DNA of 12,196 nt from a bacterium. GTDB lineage: Bacteria > Pseudomonadota > Gammaproteobacteria > Burkholderiales > Thiobacteraceae. Below the pieces are notes generated by a model. That model had not been told where the DNA came from. It ran no database searches and saw nothing but the letters and a program-made list of their open reading frames with translations. The position numbers and the translations under genes were made by a program. Shown here one piece after another: positions 7,458-12,196 of the stretch. The stretch is from contig DAIAMA010000017.1 in NCBI GenBank assembly GCA_027438535.1, forward strand, positions 1 through 12,196. The letters run 5' to 3'. The stretch's first letter is position 1, and every line of letters begins with the position of its first letter.

Positions 7458-8636
7458 TTAGGCGGCTTGGGCCAGAAATTCCCGTACCAGCGGTACTACG
7501 CCGGCAACGAGTTGCCCCGCTTCTTGCGCGTTCATGATGAGCGGCGGCAGCAAGCGGATGACTTTGTCCGAGGTGACGTTGATGAGCAGCCCTTGCGCCA
7601 ACGCGCGCCGGACCAGCTCGCCGCATGCGCGGTCGAGTTCTATACCGATCATCAAGCCATCGCCGCGAATCTGCACCACGCCCGGCACGTTGGCGAGTGC
7701 TTGTTTGAGGCTATCGACGATCAGATTGCCGATACGGATGGCGTTTTCGCGCAATTTTTCTTGTTCGATCGTCTCCAAGGTGGTGAGCGCGGCGCTGCAT
7801 GCCAGCGGATTGCCGCCGAAGGTGGAACCGTGATTGCCGGGCTTGAAAATCTCCGCCGCCGGGCCGCGCGCAAGACAAGCGCCGATCGGCATGCCGCTAC
7901 CCAAGCCTTTAGCCAGCGTCATCACGTCGGGTTTGATTGCCGTGTGCTGATGCGCGAACCAAGTGCCGGTGCGGCCAATGCCGCTTTGCACTTCGTCCAG
8001 CATGAACAGCCAGCCATGCTCGTCGCAAATCTGGCGTAAGCCGGCCAGGTAGGCCGCATCCGGAATATTGATGCCGCCTTCGCCTTGCACCGGCTCCACC
8101 AGCACGGCGACGATGTTTTGATTGTGCGCGCCGACTTGGCGTACCGCTTCCAAATCGTTGAACGGCACACGCACGAATCCGGCGAGCAAGGGCTCGAATC
8201 CGGCTTGCACTTTGCGGCTGCCAGTTGCGGTCAGGGTTGCCATGGTGCGGCCGTGAAAGCTTTTTTCCATGACCACGATGGTCGGCACCTCAATGCTTTG
8301 TTGGTGGCCGAATAAACGCGCGAGCTTGATCGCGGCTTCATTCGCCTCGCAGCCGGAATTGCAGAAGAAGACCTTGTCCATGCCGGCCAGATCGCACAGT
8401 TTGAGCGCGAGTTTTTCCTGCAAAGCCACTTCATACAGATTGGAAGTGTGGATCAGCGTTTTGGCTTGCTCGCATAAGACTTGGGTCAGCTTGGGATGCG
8501 CGTGTCCCAAGGTATTGACCGCGACGCCGGCCACGCCATCCAAATAGCGCTTGCCGCTGGTGTCCCATAGCCAAACGCCTTCGCCGTGCGTGAAGGCGAC
8601 TGGGAGCCGAGAATAGGTCTGCATTAAATGTGACAT
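7458..8636 (-). CDS. argD: Acetylornithine aminotransferase (class III, PLP)
   Basis: This 392-residue enzyme transfers an amino group from glutamate to N-acetylglutamate 5-semialdehyde to give acetylornithine; some members also serve lysine synthesis. Family features: NSGCEANEAAIKLAR, KSFHGRTMATLTATG, VEPVQGEGGI, the cofactor Asp in MLDEVQSGIGRTG, and the PLP-binding lysine in TLAKGLGSGMPIGA (Lys243 from this start), then HGSTFGGNPL. I chose the ATG at 8636 (MSHLMQTYSRLPV); a GTG at 8645 and an ATG at 8624 are possible, and none has a convincing ribosome site. It is the first gene of the arginine operon, just downstream of a hairpin at 8665-8693. Confidence 0.96.
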   Translation of the reverse strand: MSHLMQTYSRLPVAFTHGEGVWLWDTSGKRYLDGVAGVAVNTLGHAHPKLTQVLCEQAKTLIHTSNLYEVALQEKLALKLCDLAGMDKVFFCNSGCEANEAAIKLARLFGHQQSIEVPTIVVMEKSFHGRTMATLTATGSRKVQAGFEPLLAGFVRVPFNDLEAVRQVGAHNQNIVAVLVEPVQGEGGINIPDAAYLAGLRQICDEHGWLFMLDEVQSGIGRTGTWFAHQHTAIKPDVMTLAKGLGSGMPIGACLARGPAAEIFKPGNHGSTFGGNPLACSAALTTLETIEQEKLRENAIRIGNLIVDSLKQALANVPGVVQIRGDGLMIGIELDRACGELVRRALAQGLLINVTSDKVIRLLPPLIMNAQEAGQLVAGVVPLVREFLAQAA

Positions 8637-8664
8637 AGTGAGCACAAATTCGGTAAATAGAAAT

Positions 8665-8693
8665 GCACACGGCGGCTAGATGCCGCCGTGTGC
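8665..8693 (-). terminator. Hairpin, probable terminator of the PuuD-like gene
   Basis: A perfect 12-base stem (8665-8676 with 8682-8693, GCACACGGCGGC) closes on a 5-base loop. On the minus strand it is followed by ATTTCTATTTA, a loose T-rich tail. It lies 28 bases after the PuuD-like stop and 28 bases before the argD ATG. It could end the upstream unit, or sit in the argD leader if the argD promoter is upstream of it. Confidence 0.65.
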
Positions 8694-8708
8694 CCGCACA
8701 AGGTGCTT

Positions 8709-8714
8709 AGTATA
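8709..8714 (-). promoter_or_regulatory. Possible -10 box for the arginine operon
   Basis: TATACT on the minus strand, just after the PuuD-like stop, is a good -10 match, but no clear -35 box lies 16-18 bases upstream. A transcript from here would begin about 65-70 bases before argD and would include the hairpin at 8665-8693. Confidence 0.25.
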
Positions 8715-8720
8715 AAGGTT

Positions 8721-9197
8721 TTAGAAGCCGTGCACACCCACACCCATACAGAACAGCATGGGGATAGACAGCATCGTATTGGTGCGCGAAGCAAGGAAAG
8801 CGACGCGGCGCGCCTTGGCTTTTTCCGCATCCGTGGCGGGCACCATACCGAGAATTTTCTTCTGGTTAGGCCAAATCAGCACCCACACATTGAACAGCAT
8901 GATGGTGCCGAGCCAAGCGCCGATGCCGATAAAGGCGACACTGGCTTGCAAGGTGAACGCAGGCACGAAGCGCGGGCCGAGCAATGCCGCGCCGGCGAGC
9001 CACGTCACCACGGCGGCCCAGCGGAAGAACAGTAGCGCGCGCGGCGCGACATGTTTGGTGATGCCGGCACCGGTGCCGTCTTCGGCGGCGGCTTTGAGCG
9101 CGGCCACTTGCACGAAGTTGAAGTAATACAACAGGCCGATCCACATCACGCCGGCCATAAAGTGAATCCAACGAAAAATCGCCATCGAATGTTCCAT
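8721..9197 (-). CDS. Four-span membrane protein resembling the PuuD (urate hydroxylase) N-terminal domain
   Basis: This 158-residue protein has four hydrophobic segments (about 8-31, 54-74, 84-109 and 139-157), so it is an inner-membrane protein. Conserved-looking stretches, FRWIHFMAGVMWIGLLYYFNFVQV, the MLFNVWVLIWPNQKKILG loop and ASRTNTMLSIPMLFCMGVG, recall the membrane domain of PuuD-type urate hydroxylases. Bona fide PuuD is much longer and ends in a cytochrome c domain; here there is no CXXCH and no soluble domain, so urate oxidation should not be assumed. His12 and His49 could serve a haem or metal, but that is a guess. It starts three bases after the stop of the 33-residue gene, whose end provides AAGGGG as ribosome site, so the two are very probably one operon. 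Confidence 0.8.
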   Translation of the reverse strand: MEHSMAIFRWIHFMAGVMWIGLLYYFNFVQVAALKAAAEDGTGAGITKHVAPRALLFFRWAAVVTWLAGAALLGPRFVPAFTLQASVAFIGIGAWLGTIMLFNVWVLIWPNQKKILGMVPATDAEKAKARRVAFLASRTNTMLSIPMLFCMGVGVHGF

Positions 9198-9200
9198 GAA

Positions 9201-9302
9201 TTACCCCTTAATCAGAAAGTTAGTGGCAAAGACATATAAGACGATGGTCAGGATCAGGCCGGAAATGACCGTCCCCCATAGGGAGTCCAAGGGGTTTTTC
9301 AT
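9201..9302 (-). CDS. 33-residue single-span membrane peptide
   Basis: This small gene encodes MKNPLDSLWGTVISG followed by a hydrophobic stretch and ends in NFLIKG and TAA. Residues about 9-31 form one membrane span. The start is strongly supported by AAGGAGG (9309-9315) six bases before the ATG, the best ribosome site in the window. The stop lies three bases before the ATG of the PuuD-like gene, so the two are almost certainly co-translated and may form a complex. I do not recognise the family. Its size and position recall small accessory subunits of membrane oxidoreductases, which is inference only. Confidence 0.75.
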   Translation of the reverse strand: MKNPLDSLWGTVISGLILTIVLYVFATNFLIKG

Positions 9303-9596
9303 GCGGTTCCTCCTTCAATAGCGTGTTGGTTTAAGATAAAGGTGTAGCGAGAAAGTCGGATATTTTTAGCGAAACTGCCCGCCGCTGCAAGGGGAAAATA
9401 TCCCTAGTGAAAACATTGGCTTGCATGAATAGCCGATTTCCCGAGCATTATTCGAGTGTTAGCGAAATTAGATGAAACTTTATTCAAACGGCGGCGTCAC
9501 AACAAGGGCATTATATTACCTCAAGCTCTCCCAAGCTTTGCCGCAATTACTATATGTCCAGTGCGCGGGGCGTTTTTTTACGGATTATAAAATCCA
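9303..9596. other. Divergent intergenic region, no gene seen
   Basis: These 294 bases lie between the small membrane gene (minus) and the DUF3579 gene (plus) and are more AT-rich than the genes. They should hold both promoters. Visible items are the nine-base word TTAGCGAAA at 9366-9374 and again at 9459-9467, a short direct repeat CAAGCT (at 9522 and 9532), a T7 run at 9573-9579, and TATAAA at 9586-9591. I see no tRNA and no ORF with a family match. An open frame from 9472 runs on into DUF3579 in another frame and looks spurious. Confidence 0.5.
9363..9390 (-). promoter_or_regulatory. Candidate promoter for the small membrane gene and PuuD-like operon
   Basis: On the minus strand TTGCAG (9385-9390) is followed after 16 bases by TAAAAA (9363-9368). 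The -35 match is good and the -10 match is fair. It would leave a leader of about 55 bases before the AGGAGG site. This is a weak prediction. Confidence 0.3.
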
Positions 9597-9935
9597 ATGG
9601 ATATCTCTTCTCAAGACATTATTATCAAGGGTATTACCAAAGCCGGCCGGCCCTTTCGGCCCAGCGATTGGGCGGAACGTCTATCGAGTGTGCTATCAAC
9701 CTTCGGCGCGGATAACCGGATGAGTTATTCGCCCTACGTGCGGCCGGTGACCCTAGATGGCGTCAAGTGTGTCGTGGTGGACAAAAAGCTAGAAGAAGTA
9801 GAAGCCCGGGCCTACCGCTTTCTAGTTGGCTTTGCCCAGGATAATGACTTGCAACTGGAAGAGGGTGCGGCTTGGGTAAACGCGCATCAAGAAACGGCGG
9901 GTGCCCAACAAGACACGGCGGTCGTCGCGAGTTGA
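9597..9935 (+). CDS. DUF3579 family protein
   Basis: This 112-residue protein matches DUF3579, a family found largely in betaproteobacteria with no assigned function. The pattern is IIIKGITKAGRPFRPSDWAERL (about 8-29), then RMSYSPYVRPVTLDGVKCVVV (about 41-61) and EARAYRFLVGFAQDNDLQLEEG. It has no signal peptide or membrane span, so it is probably cytoplasmic. An in-frame TAA at 9588-9590 rules out an earlier start, and the family homology begins within ten residues of this ATG, so the start is secure although no Shine-Dalgarno site precedes it. The C-terminal 20 residues (Gln/Ala-rich) are probably disordered. It ends 25 bases from the convergent rpsT. The nearby arginine and rpsT genes agree with the usual betaproteobacterial setting. 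Confidence 0.87.
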   Translation: MDISSQDIIIKGITKAGRPFRPSDWAERLSSVLSTFGADNRMSYSPYVRPVTLDGVKCVVVDKKLEEVEARAYRFLVGFAQDNDLQLEEGAAWVNAHQETAGAQQDTAVVAS

Positions 9936-9960
9936 CGCCCCCGGCCTTGAGCGCGGGCAA

Positions 9961-10224
9961 TTAAGCCAGTGCTTTAACTTGCGCGGACAAGCGGCTCTTA
10001 TGACGAGCCGCTTTGTTTTTGTGGATGATTTTCTTGTCCGCGATGCGGTCGATCACGCCGATCGATTCTTGATAAACCTTCTGCGCCACGGTTTTATCCC
10101 CCGCGCCAATGGCTTTTTGCACCTTCTTGATCGCGGTGCGCAACTCCGAGCGCAAGCTGGCATTGTGCATATTTTGCTTGATCGATTGCCGCGCGCGCTT
10201 CCTGGCTTGTATCGTATTGGCCAT
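9961..10224 (-). CDS. rpsT: 30S ribosomal protein S20
   Basis: This 87-residue, highly basic protein is ribosomal protein S20, which binds 16S rRNA early in 30S assembly. The N-terminus [18 protein letters not shown] and the middle [15 protein letters not shown] are the family hallmarks, as is the C-terminal [13 protein letters not shown]. Length is normal. Translation starts at ATG with AAGGAG (10231-10236) six bases upstream, unlike the rare UUG start of E. coli rpsT. It is a single-gene unit with its own promoter at 10266-10294, divergent from murJ. I see no obvious terminator in the 25 bases before DUF3579. Confidence 0.98.
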   Translation of the reverse strand: MANTIQARKRARQSIKQNMHNASLRSELRTAIKKVQKAIGAGDKTVAQKVYQESIGVIDRIADKKIIHKNKAARHKSRLSAQVKALA

Positions 10225-10265
10225 AACAAACTCCTTAAACCCTTTGGAAATAGCGAAAACCCGCC

Positions 10266-10294
10266 ATTCTAAGCGGCATTCTTCCCTTTGGCAA
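10266..10294 (-). promoter_or_regulatory. rpsT promoter (sigma70 type)
   Basis: On the minus strand TTGCCA (10289-10294) is separated by exactly 17 bases from TAGAAT (10266-10271), about 40 bases before the rpsT ATG. The bases after the -10 box are GGCGGG, a GC-rich discriminator of the kind seen at stringently controlled ribosomal promoters. Confidence 0.7.
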
Positions 10295-10404
10295 TGACTG
10301 GCGTTGCATCATGGCTAGGATACCGGCCCTGGCGGTAAATGCTGATGCGCTGCCCAAAACCCGAAATCATCCAGTTAAAAATCCGTTATACCAATCCTAG
10401 CGTT

Positions 10405-10410
10405 TATAAT
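10405..10410 (+). promoter_or_regulatory. Consensus -10 box for murJ
   Basis: TATAAT lies 40 bases before the murJ ATG and is a perfect -10 match. No good -35 box is present at the usual distance (10382-10387 reads TCCGTT), so this promoter may need an activator or be weak. The rest of the 226-base rpsT-murJ gap shows no gene. Confidence 0.45.
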
Positions 10411-10450
10411 CGGCGCGGTTCCTGGGACTTCAATCTATGCACGGTATGCC

Positions 10451-11992
10451 ATGAATTTACTCAAAGCGCTCGCGACCATGAGCGCCATGACGCTACTCTC
10501 GCGCATCTTGGGTTTCGTGCGCGATACGGTGATCGCGCGCGTTTTTGGCGCGGGGCTGATGACCGATGCGTTTTTCGTCGCGTTCAAGATTCCGAACCTA
10601 TTGCGCCGTCTATTCGCCGAAGGCGCTTTTTCGCAGGCTTTCGTGCCGATTCTGGGCGAGTACAAGGCCAAGCGCAGTTTCAACGAGACGCATCAACTGA
10701 TCGACGATGTGGCCGGCTTGCTCGGCCTGGCGCTGTTTATCGTGACGTTGATCGGTGTGATAGCGGCACCGGTTGTCATTTATCTCAGCGCGCCCGGCTT
10801 CTCGGCCGATGCGCAGAAATTCGATGTCACGGTGACCCTGCTGCGCATTATTTTTCCGTATATCTTTTTTATTTCCCTGGTCGCTTTCGCGGGTGGCATT
10901 CTCAATACCTATAGTCGATTCTGGGTGCCGGCCTTCACGCCGGTGCTGTTGAATCTTTCCATGATCGCCGGCGCCTTGTGGCTCGCGCCGCACGTCCACC
11001 CGCCGGTGCTGGCGCTCGCGTGGTCGGTGGCGCTGGGCGGCGTGTTGCAGCTCGCTTTCCAAGTGCCATTTCTGCTCAGGCTCAAATTGCTGCCGCGTTT
11101 CCGGCTGAATTTTCACGATGCCGGGGTGTGGCGTATCTTGCGTCTGATGGGCCCCGCGCTATTCGGCGTGTCGATTAGCCAAATCTCGCTGCTGATCAAT
11201 ACGATTTTTGCATCGTTTTTAGTGACCGGCAGCGTGACATGGCTGTATTACGCGGATCGCTTGATGGAATTTCCTACCGCTTTGCTCGGCGTGGCCTAGG
11301 GCACGACTCTGTTGCCTAGTTTATCCAAGCATTACGCCGACGCGTCGCACGAAGAATATTCCAAGCTGCTGGATTGGGGCTTGCGGCTTACGCTCTTGCT
11401 CGCGTTGCCGGCGGCGCTGGCTCTGGCGCTGCTCGCGGTGCCCTTGATCGCGACACTCTTTTATTATGGCAAATTCACCGCGCACGATTTGTTCATGACG
11501 CGCGAAGCGCTGATGGCCTATAGCCTCGGCCTGCTCGGGTTGATCATGGTGAAAATCCTCGCCCCCGGTTTCTATGCGCGGCAAAATATCCGCACGCCGG
11601 TAAAAATCGCCGTGGCCACGCTGTTCGCCACGCAACTCATGAACCTGGCTTTCGTTTGGCAGCTCAAGCATGCCGGGCTTGCGCTCTCGATCGGCTTGGG
11701 CGCGTGCTTGAATGCGAGTTTGCTGTTGTATCACTTGCGCAAGGCGGGGGTGTATGCGCCACAGCCGGGCTGGTATGTTTTTTTTCTCAAAGTGGCGGCC
11801 GCCTTGGTGTTGATGGGGGCCGCATTGCTTTGGGCGATGGGAGATGCGCAGGCTTGGCTGCAGATGCGCGCCGGGGAGAAGGTAGGGCATCTGGCGGTGC
11901 TGGTGGCGATTGGCGCGGGCGTTTATTTCGTCACGCTCTACGTGCTGGGGCTGCGGCTGCGTCATTTCGTGAAACGCGGCGCGCCGGAATAG
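10451..11992 (+). pseudogene. murJ: Lipid II flippase MurJ, interrupted by in-frame TAG at codon 283
   Basis: The frame from 10451 to 11992 spans 514 codons including the final stop and reads as a full-length MurJ (MviN), the MOP-superfamily transporter that moves lipid II across the inner membrane for peptidoglycan synthesis. Residues shown to matter in E. coli MurJ fall at the same numbers: Arg18, Arg24, Asp39, Arg52 and Arg270. Codon 283 (11297-11299) is TAG, in the stretch LLGVA-stop-GTTLLPSLSKHYA, where homologues have LLGVALGT. Homology continues without frameshift to a normal C-terminus, with many further hydrophobic spans. TTG to TAG is a single change. Translation stopping here would give about 282 residues and lose roughly the last six of 14 spans. 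A TTG at 11312 could restart the second half, but without a visible ribosome site. The options are true nonsense mutation, readthrough or sequence error. The stop at 11990 is also TAG. Confidence 0.85.
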
Positions 11993-12006
11993 CGCCACGC
12001 GTTTCA
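11970..12006 (+). terminator. GC-rich hairpin across the murJ stop codon
   Basis: TGAAACGCG (11970-11978) pairs with CGCGTTTCA (11998-12006), and GCGC (11979-11982) pairs with GCGC (11992-11995), leaving a two-base bulge and a nine-base loop that contains most of the TAG stop. No T-run follows, so it may be a weak or factor-assisted terminator, or an mRNA 3' stabiliser ahead of ribF. Confidence 0.4.
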
Positions 12007-12064
12007 CGCCACGCCTTCCGGCCCGCTAGAAGCCGCGCGGCTAAACCGCTAGAATCCAACGCTT

Positions 12065-12196
12065 ATGTTTAGTTTATTGAATTTGAATCCCGCGCTCGCC
12101 AGGGGCGCGCTCCCTTGCGCCGTAACCATCGGCAATTTCGATGGCGTACACCGCGGGCACCAGGCCATGCTCGCACGCTTAAAAATGGCCGCGGCG
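12065..12196 (+). CDS. ribF: Riboflavin kinase/FAD synthetase RibF, N-terminal fragment
   Basis: The last 44 codons of the window open with MFSLLNLNPALARGAL and contain CAVTIGNFDGVHRGHQAML, the nucleotide-binding start of the FAD synthetase domain of bifunctional RibF (G-N-F-D-G-V-H-x-G-H). The enzyme converts riboflavin to FMN and FMN to FAD. The gene runs off the right edge. The ATG at 12065 has no strong ribosome site; TAGAAT at 12050-12055 could be a -10 box. A perfect 12-base palindrome (AGCCGCGCGGCT, 12031-12042) lies between two copies of CCGCTAGAA (12023-12031 and 12046-12054). The order rpsT, murJ, ribF is common in beta- and gammaproteobacteria and supports the call. Confidence 0.92.
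   Translation, partial: MFSLLNLNPALARGALPCAVTIGNFDGVHRGHQAMLARLKMAAA

Noticed and set aside
7456..7626. N-terminal extension of the argF frame up to 7626
   Set aside because: It overlaps the argD 3' end and is low-complexity Arg/Ala-rich; ArgF homology starts at 7455.
8721..9197. Calling the four-span protein a functional urate hydroxylase puuD
   Set aside because: It has only a partial membrane domain and no cytochrome c motif, and no other purine-degradation enzyme is nearby.
9472..9723. Plus-strand 83-codon frame in the divergent intergenic region
   Set aside because: Half of it overlaps DUF3579 in another frame; it has no family match and no ribosome site.
11297..11299. TAG recoded genome-wide as a sense codon
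   Set aside because: The DUF302 and DUF2283 genes, and murJ itself at 11990, end in TAG at normal protein lengths.
1..12196. CRISPR array, tRNA, rRNA, phage or defence system
   Set aside because: Reading both strands I found no spaced direct repeats, cloverleaf-like segments, or integrase, nuclease or toxin genes.

Overview
The window looks like core chromosome of a betaproteobacterium, possibly of the Nitrosomonadales/Gallionellales type. This rests on gene content and order (argD-argF-argG, a DUF3579 gene beside rpsT, and murJ-ribF after rpsT) and on moderately GC-rich sequence; no rRNA or other formal marker is present. I see no tRNA, rRNA, CRISPR array, transposase, integrase or phage gene.

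Layout. A small exported DUF302 protein (51-500, +) converges on a pyruvate dehydrogenase locus read on the minus strand: an E1 beta gene (3604-4587) followed by a 987-residue gene (558-3521) that fuses a two-lipoyl-domain E2 acyltransferase to a complete E3 dihydrolipoamide dehydrogenase. No E1 alpha gene lies beside them. Two MITE-like palindromic elements built from a 9-base period flank the E1 beta gene (3540-3599 and 4610-4731). Upstream is a tightly packed minus-strand arginine operon, in transcription order argD, argF, a DUF2283 gene, argG and a ppnP-like gene. Acetylornithine aminotransferase, ornithine carbamoyltransferase and argininosuccinate synthase supply three steps from N-acetylglutamate semialdehyde to argininosuccinate.

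Further right is a two-gene membrane cassette on the minus strand: a 33-residue single-span peptide with a near-perfect Shine-Dalgarno site, then a 158-residue four-span protein resembling the N-terminal membrane domain of PuuD-type urate hydroxylases. An intergenic stretch then leads to a plus-strand DUF3579 gene, which converges on rpsT (ribosomal protein S20, minus strand, with a clear sigma70-type promoter). Divergent from rpsT is murJ (lipid II flippase), whose reading frame carries an in-frame TAG at codon 283. The window ends in the first 44 codons of ribF.

The most noteworthy points are the interrupted murJ, the E2-E3 fusion with an orphan E1 beta and an Asn in the E2 active-site motif, the paired period-9 palindromes around E1 beta, and the small membrane peptide with its PuuD-like partner. 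I did not find a convincing new defence or mobile system.
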